DNA of 62,231 bases from Oscillospiraceae bacterium (GCA_902796905.1 CADBQU010000036.1:1-62231); one strand, 5' to 3'; shown: positions 52,299 to 60,530, numbered from the stretch's first letter. Notes: a model not told the origin generated them from the sequence alone. Made by a program: numbers and translations.

Positions 52299-52396
52299 TT
52301 TTGCGGCGGTTTTAGGTAAAACTTTGTTTTACCTAAAACCTAAAGCTTAAAGCTTTAGGTTTTTAAAAGGCAAAGCCTTTTAAAAACCGCCGCAAA
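52299..52396. repeat. Cloverleaf element CL9, inside spoIIIA
   Basis: The outer stem TTGCGGCGGTTTT pairs perfectly with AAAACCGCCGCAA. Arms: TTTTAGGTAAAAC-ttt-GTTTTACCTAAAA, CCTAAAGCT-taa-AGCTTTAGG and TTTTTAAAAGGC-aaa-GCCTTTTAAAAA. Closest in outer stem to CL1. It separates spoIIIAG from spoIIIAH. Confidence 0.88.
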
Positions 52397-52443
52397 AAAT
52401 AAAAATAAAACTTTTTAAATAAAAAAAGAAAAGGGAGAAATTT

Positions 52444-52995
52444 ATGAAAAAAGGTAATTTTTTTACAAAAAAACAATTTGTGGTGGCAGCTATGGTTTTA
52501 GCATTGGGAGGAGCAATTTGGCTTAATATGCAGTATTCTGCTTCTTCGGGCGGATTTTTAAACAGCAGCTCTAACAGCACCAAAAATTTAGGAGATACAA
52601 AATATGTTTCTGCCGACGACGCGGTAGAAACCTCCGCAAAGGTTGATACATATATAGAAAGTGCAAAAAAAGAACGCACCGAAACCAGAGAAAAAGCCAC
52701 AAAATTAATAGAAGATACGCTTAAAAAAACAAACCTTACCGAAGCGGAAAAAAATAACGCCGTAAAATCTTTGGAACAGGAAGCAAAGAATGTTTTGGCG
52801 GAAAGCAATATAGAAACCACCCTAAAAGCCAAAGGCTTTGCGGATGTTTTGGCTTTAATAAGCGAAAATTCCGTAACCGTAATGGTAAAAACAGACGATT
52901 CTTTGCTTTCCAGTCAAACCTTGCAAATACAAGACGCCGTTTTAGCCGAAAAAGAAATCCCCTTGGAAAAAATTAAAATTGTAACCGTAAAATAG
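52444..52995 (+). CDS. spoIIIAH: Stage III sporulation protein AH
   Basis: 183 residues. One helix near residues 11-29 (FVVAAMVLALGGAIWLNMQY), a Ser/Asn-rich linker, a coiled coil with many E/K (about 65-120) and the C-terminal YscJ/FliF-like domain (FADVLALISENSVTVMVKTD). It meets forespore SpoIIQ between the membranes. Last gene of the operon. Confidence 0.93.
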   Translation: MKKGNFFTKKQFVVAAMVLALGGAIWLNMQYSASSGGFLNSSSNSTKNLGDTKYVSADDAVETSAKVDTYIESAKKERTETREKATKLIEDTLKKTNLTEAEKNNAVKSLEQEAKNVLAESNIETTLKAKGFADVLALISENSVTVMVKTDDSLLSSQTLQIQDAVLAEKEIPLEKIKIVTVK

Positions 52996-53024
52996 TTGTA
53001 CATTTTTAAATTGTTTGGTATAAT
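52996..53024 (+). promoter_or_regulatory. SigA promoter before gls24
   Basis: TTGTAC (52996-53001), 17 bases, TATAAT (53019-53024), overlapping the spoIIIAH stop. It would free gls24-pncB from sporulation control. Confidence 0.75.
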
Positions 53025-53137
53025 AGTAACGGTATTAACTTTAATATAAAATATTTATTTTGTTTAAAATAATATGATTTTTTATTTTTAATTTTTTTAA
53101 TACTAAATACTATTTGCATTCAGGAGGTTTTCTTGGA

Positions 53138-53479
53138 ATGGAACAAAACAATTTAACTATTAATAATGAAGTATTGGCAAAAATGGCAGGTATGGCGGCT
53201 TTGGAAGTAGAAGGCGTTACGGGACTTGCTAAATTTGCTTCGGATGTAAAAACCATTTTCAGTACCGGTGAATTTTTAAGATCGGTAAAGGTTGAAGAAA
53301 TTAACGGATTGATTAATTTGGAAGTATATATAAAAATTTCTTCCGAAAGCAAAGCTACGGCTGTTGCCGAAGCAGTGCAGGAAAAGGTTAAAACGGAAGT
53401 TCAAAATATGACCGGCAGCGCTATTAACAGAGTTAACGTTGTTGTGGCAGACGTGGAATTTGATGATGACAACAACTAA
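53138..53479 (+). CDS. Asp23/Gls24 family envelope stress protein
   Basis: 113 residues. Seen: NEVLAKMAGMAALEVEGVTGL, YIKISSESKATAVAEAVQEK and INRVNVVVADVEF, all typical of Asp23/Gls24 proteins that line the membrane in Firmicutes. In clostridia one copy usually follows spoIIIAH, as here. AGGAGG at 53122-53127 supports ATG 53138. Its 3' end overlaps the pncB start. Confidence 0.92.
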   Translation: MEQNNLTINNEVLAKMAGMAALEVEGVTGLAKFASDVKTIFSTGEFLRSVKVEEINGLINLEVYIKISSESKATAVAEAVQEKVKTEVQNMTGSAINRVNVVVADVEFDDDNN

Positions 53480-54908
53480 TTACTCTATGCTTTTAGACCT
53501 TTACGAATTTACAATGGCAAACGGCATTTTAAATTCGGAAGAAAGGGATAAAATTTGCTATTTTGATATGTTTTTCAGGCGTGTGCCGGATGACGGCGGT
53601 TTTGCCGTAATGGCAGGCTTGGAACAGCTTATTGATTATTTGAATAATTTAAAATTTACCAAAGAGGATATAGACTATATGCGCAGTTTAAATCTTTTTT
53701 GCGATGAATTTTTAAGCTATTTGGAAAATTTTAAATTTACCTGCGATGTTTGGGCTGTAAGCGAAGGCACGCCTATTTTTCCGAAGGAACCCATTATTAC
53801 CGTAAGGGGACCGGCGTTTCAGGCGTTTATGGTAGAAACCATGCTTCTTTTAACCATAAACCATCAGTCGCTGATAGCCACAAAAGCCAACAGAATTGTA
53901 AGGGCTTCTAAGGGTAGGCCGGTAATGGAATTCGGCGCCCGCAGGGCTCACGGTGCTTCTGCTGCCATATACGGTGCCAGGGCTGCAATTATAGGCGGTT
54001 GTAAAGGTACCAGCTGCCTGCAGGCGGCGCAGATGTTCGGCGCTGTTCCCATGGGTACTATGGCGCACAGCTGGGTACAGCTTTTCCCAACAGAATTGGA
54101 AGCTTTTAAAACCTATGCAAAAAATTATCCTACCAACTGTGTTTTGCTGGTAGATACTTATAATGTTTTAAAATCCGGTGTTCCTAATGCTATTAAAGCT
54201 TTTGATGAAGTTTTAAAACCTATGGGTATACGTCCCGCAGGTATTAGGATAGACAGCGGAGATATAACTTATTTAACAAAAAAATGCAGGAAAATGCTTG
54301 ATGACGCCGGATACGAGGATTGCAAGATTTGCGTTTCGAATTCTTTGGATGAGTATTTAATAAGAGATATGCTTATTCAGGGCGCAAGCGTAGACAGCTT
54401 TGGAGTGGGCGAAAGGCTTATAACCGCTTCAAGCGAAGCGGTTTTCGGCGGAGTGTACAAGCTTTCGGCGGTAGAAGATAAAAACGGAGAAATTACGCCT
54501 AAAATTAAAATAAGCGAAAACACCGCAAAAATTACTTTGCCGGGCGTAAAAGAGGTTTACAGGCTTTACGATAACGAAACCAATAAAGCTATGGCAGACG
54601 TTATTTGTTTAAAGGGTGAAAAAATAGAGGCTCCGTATACTTTATTCCATCCGGAATATACTTGGAAAACCAAAACCGTTACCGATTTTACGGCTGTGCC
54701 TTTAAGAAAACAGATTTTTAAAAACGGTAAACAGGTTTACAGCTGCCCTGATTTAAAAGAAATAGCTTGTTACAGCGAAACTGCAATTAACAGCTTATGG
54801 GATGAAGTAAAGCGTTTTGAAAAACCGCATACATATTATGTAGATTTAAGTCAAAAATTATGGGATTTAAGAAATTCACTTTTAAAAGGAGATAACCGTA
54901 ATGATTAA
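53463..54908 (+). CDS. pncB: Nicotinate phosphoribosyltransferase
   Basis: 481 residues. It makes nicotinate mononucleotide, feeding NadD at 32325. Motifs: YSMLLDLYEFTMANG at the start, MEFGARRAHG, GGCKGTSCLQAAQMFG, GIRIDSGDITYL and SFGVGERLITASS. Tandem ATGs at 53463 and 53466 are both possible and lie inside the gls24 end, so translation is coupled. The frame start at 53439 is too far into gls24 to be needed. Confidence 0.94.
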   Translation: MMTTTNYSMLLDLYEFTMANGILNSEERDKICYFDMFFRRVPDDGGFAVMAGLEQLIDYLNNLKFTKEDIDYMRSLNLFCDEFLSYLENFKFTCDVWAVSEGTPIFPKEPIITVRGPAFQAFMVETMLLLTINHQSLIATKANRIVRASKGRPVMEFGARRAHGASAAIYGARAAIIGGCKGTSCLQAAQMFGAVPMGTMAHSWVQLFPTELEAFKTYAKNYPTNCVLLVDTYNVLKSGVPNAIKAFDEVLKPMGIRPAGIRIDSGDITYLTKKCRKMLDDAGYEDCKICVSNSLDEYLIRDMLIQGASVDSFGVGERLITASSEAVFGGVYKLSAVEDKNGEITPKIKISENTAKITLPGVKEVYRLYDNETNKAMADVICLKGEKIEAPYTLFHPEYTWKTKTVTDFTAVPLRKQIFKNGKQVYSCPDLKEIACYSETAINSLWDEVKRFEKPHTYYVDLSQKLWDLRNSLLKGDNRND

Positions 54909-55488
54909 AATTAAAAAATCAGCAGCAATATTGCTCTCGCTTATTTTAACCGTTTCGCTTTTTGCTTCTTGTAAAGGTAAAGAAACCAGGGACGTTATAA
55001 GTTATGCGGACACCAATTATAATTTTGAGCAATTGGTAAAAGACGGCACCGTTCCCGAACTTAAATTTAAGCTTGGAGCCAATGTTGACGAGCTTACCGC
55101 TTTTTACAAACAGGAATCAACTTCAAGCGGCAGTGAATTTGAGTTTAATACAGAAGAAAAAGATAATATTTCGTCTTTTAGCTACGGTACCGTAACCTAC
55201 TATTGCAATACCGATAAAAAAGACGCCGGTATTTCGGGAATAGCTCTTTTTGATACGGCTTACGGATTTTCTTCCGGATTTACTACCATTGACGACGCAA
55301 AAGAAAAAATTAAAAAGGATTATAATATTATAACCCCTTCGGACGACGACGGATTTTTTATTCCCGGCGGATTACCCGAAGGTTCAAAAGCCATATCCAT
55401 AGACCAAAACAACAATAATCTTAAAATTTATTTTGTAAACGATAAATTTATAGCAATATTTTTAAGCAACGGTAATTTTTCAAAATAA
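54901..55488 (+). CDS. Lipoprotein of unknown function
   Basis: 195 residues. The lipobox LFASC is at about 20-24, after a clear signal helix (AAILLSLILTVSLFASC). The remainder alternates strands and has no catalytic motif I recognise; DAGISGIALFDTAYGFSSGF and FFIPGGLPEGSKA are its most distinctive parts. It overlaps the pncB stop by 8 bases, so it is co-translated with it. A strong terminator follows. Confidence 0.8.
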   Translation: MIKIKKSAAILLSLILTVSLFASCKGKETRDVISYADTNYNFEQLVKDGTVPELKFKLGANVDELTAFYKQESTSSGSEFEFNTEEKDNISSFSYGTVTYYCNTDKKDAGISGIALFDTAYGFSSGFTTIDDAKEKIKKDYNIITPSDDDGFFIPGGLPEGSKAISIDQNNNNLKIYFVNDKFIAIFLSNGNFSK

Positions 55489-55495
55489 AAGTTAT

Positions 55496-55541
55496 AAAAC
55501 ACAGTTTGTAGCATTTTTTGTTGTAAACTGTGTTTTTTTAT
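55496..55541 (+). terminator. Terminator after gls24-pncB-lipoprotein
   Basis: AAAACACAGTTT pairs with AAACTGTGTTTT around a T-rich loop, followed by further T residues. Confidence 0.88.
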
Positions 55542-55573
55542 AATATTAACCCTATATCGGTGCTAATATTATA

Positions 55574-55602
55574 TTGACTAAAAAATAAAATAATTATATA
55601 AT
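55574..55602 (+). promoter_or_regulatory. SigA promoter of the first nucleotidyltransferase-like gene
   Basis: TTGACT (55574-55579), 17 bases, TATAAT (55597-55602), 57 bases before the gene. Confidence 0.75.
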
Positions 55603-55658
55603 AATGTATATTATTTTTATATCAATGGACAAAATTTAAAAAGGGAGAATATGTTATA

Positions 55659-56855
55659 ATGAATGAGATGCAAATCGGCACTCTCGCGCTTATAAAAAGC
55701 GGATTATACGGTTCTGAAGAAAAGATATCCCCAAATTTAAATTGGCAACAGATTTATAAAATAGGGCAACGGCATCAAATTATTCCGCTGCTTTATTACG
55801 GTATAGTTAACAGTAAAGCAAATGTACCCATTGATATTAAAAACAATTTTTACCATGCTACCGTTTCGGCTGTTTTAACAGACCAAAATCAGCAAAGCGC
55901 CTTAAAGCAAATATTTAATGCTTTTGAAGAAAATAACATAAGTTATTTGCCTTTAAAGGGAACGGTATTAAAACAGTTTTATGCAAAACCCGAATTAAGA
56001 ACCATGGGAGATTCGGATATTCTTATAAAGGCGGAAGAATATAATAAAATAAAAGATATTTTAAAAAACTTCGGCTTTATTGAAATAACCGAAAGTAACC
56101 ACGAATTTGTTTGGAACAAACCGAATGTTTTATATTTGGAGCTGCATAAAAAGTTAATTCCTTCTTATAATAAAGATTACTACGAATACTACAAAAACGA
56201 ATGGGCTTTTGCAAAGCCTGCAAAAAAAAGCCGTTTTACTTTAACGGATGAAGATTTTTTTATATATTTGTTTACGCATTTTTCCAAACATTACAGAGAC
56301 GGCGGCATAGGCTTAAAGCACGCAATAGATTTATATGTTTTTTATAAAGCAAAACCCGATTTAAATAAAAATTATTTAAAAAACGAGCTTAACAAGCTTA
56401 ATCTTTTTACTTTTTTTAAAAATGTTTCGGATATGCTTTTTTGTTGGTTCGAAAATAAACCGCTGAGCGAACTTACCGACTTTTTAACGGATAAAATATT
56501 TAAAAGCGGCGCTTACGGTACAAAATCGGCTCATATAGTGGCAACAGAGGCTAAAAACGCAAAGTTTAAAAACAACAAAAACAATAATGACAATAAAAAT
56601 AAAAAAAGTAATAAGAGTATTAAATTTTTTAAACTTTTACGCGTGATTTTTTTGCCGTACGGCAATATGGCGCAAAAATATACCATTCTTAAAAAAATAC
56701 CGGTATTGCTTCCGTTTATGTGGATTGTGCGTTGGGTGCAAACATTAATTTTACACCCTCAAAACATTAAAAAGCAAAAAAATATGTTAAAAATAGTAAC
56801 GGAAGAAAATATAAAACAATACCGTAAAGAATTGGAATACGTAGGGTTAAAATAA
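55659..56855 (+). CDS. NTP_transf_5-type nucleotidyltransferase-like protein
   Basis: 398 residues. The core motif YLPLKGTVLKQFYAKPELR then MGDSDILIKAEEY supplies the metal-binding D-x-D. Helical C-terminal parts follow. Residues about 305-330 are an Asn/Lys run (KNNKNNNDNKNKKSNKS) that looks like a repeat expansion. Proteins of this family cluster with RiPP and capsule genes but lack a proven reaction. No peptide gene lies within 1 kb; a paralog follows at 56998. Ribosome site AAGGGAG. Confidence 0.8.
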   Translation: MNEMQIGTLALIKSGLYGSEEKISPNLNWQQIYKIGQRHQIIPLLYYGIVNSKANVPIDIKNNFYHATVSAVLTDQNQQSALKQIFNAFEENNISYLPLKGTVLKQFYAKPELRTMGDSDILIKAEEYNKIKDILKNFGFIEITESNHEFVWNKPNVLYLELHKKLIPSYNKDYYEYYKNEWAFAKPAKKSRFTLTDEDFFIYLFTHFSKHYRDGGIGLKHAIDLYVFYKAKPDLNKNYLKNELNKLNLFTFFKNVSDMLFCWFENKPLSELTDFLTDKIFKSGAYGTKSAHIVATEAKNAKFKNNKNNNDNKNKKSNKSIKFFKLLRVIFLPYGNMAQKYTILKKIPVLLPFMWIVRWVQTLILHPQNIKKQKNMLKIVTEENIKQYRKELEYVGLK

Positions 56856-56997
56856 TACTAATACCGCATTAATATTAATTCTGCAATACTATTGTTAATT
56901 AAAGTTAAAATTTTAAAGTTTAAATTTTAACTTTTAAAAATGCAAATTGTGATTTATAAAAACAAAAAGGAAACAAGCTAAGGCAAACGGATTAAAT

Positions 56998-58158
56998 ATG
57001 AAAACAGAAGAGCAGTTATTAAACATAATTAAAAATGTTATTGTTAATGATACTGAAAATGCGAAAATTGTTACATTAAATGCTTTAGAGCTTAAAAATG
57101 TAGAAAAACTGGCAGCAAAGCACGATTTAACGCATTTTATAGGCGTGGCGGCAGATAATCATACGCTGAATATTCCTAAAGAGCAAAATACTTTAATAAG
57201 GAATATGATGTTTACAACCGCCGCGCGTATGGAACAGCTCAATTTTGAATTTTTACAAATTTGCAAAACCTTGCAAAATTTTAAAATTGTTTATATGCCG
57301 TTAAAAGGTGCAATAATAAAACAGTATTATCCGCAAAGCTGGATGAGGACCAGCTGCGATATTGATATTTTAGTGCATGAGAACGAAGCATATAAAGCGG
57401 CTGAAATATTGTGCAAAAAAAACGGCTACACGGTAAAATCCAAAAATTATCACGATTATTCTTTAATTAAAAAAAGCGGAATAGGAACGCATTTGGAACT
57501 GCATTTTAATTTAAAAGAAACTTACGATAATTTAGACAGCATTTTAGATAAGGTTTGGCAGTATTCTTTTCCTAAAAAAGACGGCGGTTTTGAATACTGT
57601 ATGAAGCCGGAATTTTTTATGTTTCATCAATATGCCCATGCGTACTATCATTTTGTAAGCGGCGGTTGCGGCATACGGATGGTTTTGGATTTATTTTTAT
57701 TGAATAAAAAATTTAATTTTAACAGCGAAGAAGTTGAAGAACTGCTGAAAAAAGCAAATATTTTAAAATTTGCGCGGCAGCTTAAAAAACTCGGTGAAGT
57801 TTGGTTTTGTAACGAAGCTGCGGATGAGCTTACAAATTTAATGCAGGATTATATTTTTACCGGCGGAGTATACGGAACGGAGTTTAACCTTGTTGCAATG
57901 CAACAGCAAAAACGGGGCGGAAAATTCAAATATGCGGTTTCAAAATTTTGGCTGCCTTTTAAAACCGCTAAAAATAATTATCCCATATTAAATAAATGTC
58001 CCGCTATGTATCCTTTGATACAAATAAAGCGGTGGGGGAATTTAATTTTTTGCGGCGGAATTAAGCGCTCTGTAAGAAATCTTTCGGTTAACAGGCATAT
58101 TTCCGAAGAAAAATCCCAAAATATAAAAAAGATGATGGAAGAACTTGATTTGCTTTAG
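56998..58158 (+). CDS. NTP_transf_5-type nucleotidyltransferase-like protein, paralog
   Basis: 386 residues. MPLKGAIIKQYYPQSWMR and SCDIDILVHENEAY match the core of the gene at 55659, and the C-terminus (KCPAMYPLIQIKRWGNLIFC) aligns with its C-terminus, so the pair is a divergent duplication. A third relative is at 42474. There is no good ribosome site directly before the ATG. The spacer from 56856 is AT-rich without a clear promoter. Confidence 0.8.
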   Translation: MKTEEQLLNIIKNVIVNDTENAKIVTLNALELKNVEKLAAKHDLTHFIGVAADNHTLNIPKEQNTLIRNMMFTTAARMEQLNFEFLQICKTLQNFKIVYMPLKGAIIKQYYPQSWMRTSCDIDILVHENEAYKAAEILCKKNGYTVKSKNYHDYSLIKKSGIGTHLELHFNLKETYDNLDSILDKVWQYSFPKKDGGFEYCMKPEFFMFHQYAHAYYHFVSGGCGIRMVLDLFLLNKKFNFNSEEVEELLKKANILKFARQLKKLGEVWFCNEAADELTNLMQDYIFTGGVYGTEFNLVAMQQQKRGGKFKYAVSKFWLPFKTAKNNYPILNKCPAMYPLIQIKRWGNLIFCGGIKRSVRNLSVNRHISEEKSQNIKKMMEELDLL

Positions 58159-58192
58159 TAAAAATTTTAGTATAATTTTAAAAATAAAATTC

Positions 58193-58232
58193 AAAGGACC
58201 TACATTAAAATAAAATGTAAGTCCTTTAATTT
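58193..58232. terminator. Terminator after the paralog pair
   Basis: AAAGGAC-c-TACATT and AATGTA-a-GTCCTTT form a stem with one mismatch and a 7-base loop, then AATTTTA. Confidence 0.8.
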
Positions 58233-58285
58233 TATGTTTATATTTATATTTATGTTTATATTTATGTTTATATTTATGTTTATTT
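58229..58285. repeat. Tandem repeat, 12-bp ATGTTTATATTT units
   Basis: About four to five imperfect copies of ATGTTTATATTT lie between the converging genes. A/T-only apart from single G residues. Confidence 0.7.
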
Positions 58286-58297
58286 TAATTTTATATA

Positions 58298-59200
58298 TTA
58301 TGCGTCTCTGTCTTTGCCTACAATAAAGGCCGCTACCAAGCCGGGACCGGTATGGCTGCCTATTATCGGGCCTATATTTGTAATATAGTAGTTTTTAAAA
58401 GGAACTTGGCTTCTTATATAATCTGCAAAAACTCTTGCTTTTTTTTCGCAAAAAGAATGGCTTATATATAAAATTTGATTTTCGGGGTCTATAACTTTAT
58501 TTTTTATTTTCTCCACAATTTTATCGTAAGTATTTTTTTCGCCTCTTGCCTTATCGCAAACCCTTAAACGTCCGTCGTAATCCAAATCCAATATAGGACG
58601 AATATTAAGTGCGTGGGCAATTATCATCTTACCTTTTTTAACGCGTCCGCCGCGGTATAAATATGTTAAATCGTCGGTGGTGTAAAAGGGCGAAACTTTA
58701 TGTTTCATACTTTCAATTTCCAAAAAACATTCTTCAAACGAAGCACCGTTCTTTCTTAATTCGCTTGCCTTTACAACCATTAAGCCGTATCCGGCACAAG
58801 CACAGGTAGAATCCAAAACATAAATAACATTGTTTTCGTTTTCTTCTCTTAATTGGTTTGCGGCAAAAACCGCATTGTTGTATGTGCCCGATATACCGCT
58901 GCCTAAAGAAATATACAGTATAGGTAAGCCTTGTTTTAAAAGATCTTTAAAAAAGTCATAAAAATCCTGTGTGTTAATACTGCTGGTTTTGGGGCAATCT
59001 CCGTTTTTCATTTTATCGTAGAAAATTTTTAAATTTTCTTCGTTCATATCGTCGGTAAAAATTTCATCGTTAATGGTATAGTGCATAAATAAAGGCACTA
59101 CGTTTAAATTTTGCAATTTTTTTAACGAAAGGTCGCAACCGGAATCGGTAGCTATAATGTAATCAAAGTTTTGCGTATTTTTTTCGTTTGTTTTTTCCAT
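58298..59200 (-). CDS. DegV family fatty-acid-binding protein
   Basis: 300 residues. The DegV start is IIATDSGCDLSLKKLQNLNV, followed by FYDKMKNGDCPKTSSINTQD, LPILYISLGSGISGTYNNA and LDSTCACAGYGLMV. The C-terminal domain ends GPIIGSHTGPGLVAAFIVG. Family members such as FakB bind a fatty acid for phosphorylation by FakA; no fakA is in the window. A 2-base gap from the SGNH gene upstream on this strand indicates an operon. Confidence 0.92.
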   Translation of the reverse strand: MEKTNEKNTQNFDYIIATDSGCDLSLKKLQNLNVVPLFMHYTINDEIFTDDMNEENLKIFYDKMKNGDCPKTSSINTQDFYDFFKDLLKQGLPILYISLGSGISGTYNNAVFAANQLREENENNVIYVLDSTCACAGYGLMVVKASELRKNGASFEECFLEIESMKHKVSPFYTTDDLTYLYRGGRVKKGKMIIAHALNIRPILDLDYDGRLRVCDKARGEKNTYDKIVEKIKNKVIDPENQILYISHSFCEKKARVFADYIRSQVPFKNYYITNIGPIIGSHTGPGLVAAFIVGKDRDA

Positions 59201-59202
59201 TT

Positions 59203-59868
59203 TTAAGCCTCCGCTGCCGCAAATTCAAGTAAAGAATTTGCTATTAAATTATGTCCGTTTTGTGTTGGGTGTATGCCGTCATCGCAAATTAAGTTTTCAA
59301 AATTATGCTTTAAAAACGAAGAACGCAAATCTAAAATTTCACAATTTTCGTCTTTTGCTATTTTTTCTACCAAGGTGTTATAATATTCCTGCCAGCGATA
59401 TAAATGTTCAATATCTCCCAGCCATTTTAAAATATTGTTGTAATTTAAACCTTTGGTTATAAAATTCATATATTTTTTGGCGCTTATGGGTATAAGATTG
59501 CTTACCACCACTTTAAAGCCCTTTGATTTTAAATTTTTTATTATATTTTTATAGTCGTTAATAAATTTGTCGGGAGTGGTAAAAGGCTCAATATCTATTT
59601 CGGGATTATCCGAAATTTCTTTCCAATTGTAATTGCAGTCATTGCCGCCGAATTCCAACAAAACGGTACTGCCTTGTTCTATGTTTTCTATTTTTCTGTT
59701 AATAATGGAATTGCCTTTTTCTATGGTGGCGCCCATACGGCTGAAGTTATTAACCGTTATGCCTTTATTATTAAGTAAATTGTATTTATTATCTTCGCTT
59801 AAAAGATATTTTTTGTCTTTATAAATAACGCCTTTTAAAATTGAATCTCCGAAAATTTCCAGTTTCAT
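59203..59868 (-). CDS. SGNH/GDSL-type hydrolase
   Basis: 221 residues. Block I is IFGDSILKG with the nucleophile Ser, block III LEFGGNDCNYNW and block V DDGIHPTQNGHNLIA with the catalytic Asp-x-x-His. No signal peptide, so cytosolic; an esterase or acyl-hydrolase role is likely but the substrate is unknown. Pairing with DegV suggests lipid-related metabolism (inference). AAGGAGG precedes the start on the minus strand. Confidence 0.88.
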   Translation of the reverse strand: MKLEIFGDSILKGVIYKDKKYLLSEDNKYNLLNNKGITVNNFSRMGATIEKGNSIINRKIENIEQGSTVLLEFGGNDCNYNWKEISDNPEIDIEPFTTPDKFINDYKNIIKNLKSKGFKVVVSNLIPISAKKYMNFITKGLNYNNILKWLGDIEHLYRWQEYYNTLVEKIAKDENCEILDLRSSFLKHNFENLICDDGIHPTQNGHNLIANSLLEFAAAEA

Positions 59869-60171
59869 AATATAATCCTCCTTTTGAAAAATTTATATAG
59901 AACTTTTTATAAAGTGTTTTTGTATTTTGTGTTTTTGTTTTTTTAAGTTTTAAAAATGTTTTAAATTCTTTAAAAATATTCTGAATTTATTTTATACCGT
60001 TGGATTTAAAAAGTACACCTACTGTTAAAAAACTTTTTTCTACTGTTGCTTTTTTTAATTCTACGGCAAAAAATCCTTCGGTAGAGTTTTTTAAAACCCA
60101 CTCTACCAACAGTAGAGTTTTTAGTGTTTATGAGGTTTTAAACACTTGAAAAGCAAAAAAGAATGTGTTAT
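59869..60171. other. Non-coding stretch with dyads before the cloverleaf array
   Basis: Contains CTACTGTTG (about 60040) complementary to CAACAGTAG (about 60107), with an inner CTACGG/CCTTCGGTAG pairing, and ACTCTAC-caaca-GTAGAGT. No open frame is credible. The minus-strand promoter of the SGNH/DegV operon should lie in the first part. Confidence 0.45.
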
Positions 60172-60251
60172 AATGTTCGCAGACAAATCAAAGCAAAAGC
60201 TTTGATTTAAAAACCTTTTGTTTTTGCAACTTTCGTTGTGTCTGCTCCATT
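60172..60251. repeat. Cloverleaf element CL10 (GCAGAC subtype)
   Basis: The outer stem AATG-ttc-GCAGAC pairs with GTCTGC-tc-CATT. Arms: AATCAAAGC-aaaa-GCTTTGATT, AAAAAC-ctttt-GTTTTT and CAAC-tttc-GTTG. It shares flanks and third arm with CL12. Confidence 0.85.
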
Positions 60252-60258
60252 GAATTAC

Positions 60259-60326
60259 AAAAACCATTTTTAGGCAAAGCCTAAAAAACGGCTGGCGCCG
60301 TACGGAAACTTTTTCCGTTGGTTTTT
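60259..60326. repeat. Cloverleaf element CL11
   Basis: The outer stem AAAAACCA pairs with TGGTTTTT. Arms: TTTTTAGGC-aaa-GCCTAAAAA, CGGC-tggc-GCCG and ACGGAAA/TTTCCGT. The shortest copy. Confidence 0.82.
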
Positions 60327-60332
60327 TAATCT

Positions 60333-60410
60333 AATGTTCGCAGACAATTGATGCTTTGCATCAATTAAAAAGGCGAAGCCTTTTGCAACTTTCGTTGCGT
60401 CTGCTCCATT
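60333..60410. repeat. Cloverleaf element CL12 (GCAGAC subtype)
   Basis: Same outer stem as CL10 (AATGTTCGCAGAC / GTCTGCTCCATT). Arms: AATTGATGC-ttt-GCATCAATT, AAAAGGC-gaa-GCCTTTT and GCAAC-tttc-GTTGC. Arms 1 and 2 differ from CL10 on both strands of the stem, so pairing is kept. Confidence 0.87.
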
Positions 60411-60417
60411 GAAAAAC

Positions 60418-60498
60418 GCGGTTTTAAAAAGGCAAAGCCTTTTTCGCCGAAAATTTAATTTTCGGCGGCAGTTAAACCAAAGGTTTAACCAAAACCGC
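60418..60498. repeat. Cloverleaf element CL13
   Basis: The outer stem GCGGTTTT pairs with AAAACCGC. Arms: AAAAAGGC-aaa-GCCTTTTT, CGCCGAAAATT-ta-ATTTTCGGCG and GTTAAACC-aaa-GGTTTAAC. It ends 18 bases before the AAAGGAG of the XRE gene. Confidence 0.87.
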
Positions 60499-60530
60499 AA
60501 CGGATATTTTATTTGAAAGGAGTGCGTTTT

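Noticed and set aside
14292..52396. Cloverleafs as ordinary rho-independent terminators
   Set aside because: They have no T-run after the outer stem, occur inside operons and next to separate genuine terminators (14243, 18550, 25529).
60172..60410. tRNA or CRISPR interpretation of the GCAGAC repeats
   Set aside because: They fold like a cloverleaf but lack an acceptor stem of tRNA length, a T-loop TTCRA and a plausible anticodon arm. Only two direct copies exist, with a different element between them, so it is not a CRISPR array.
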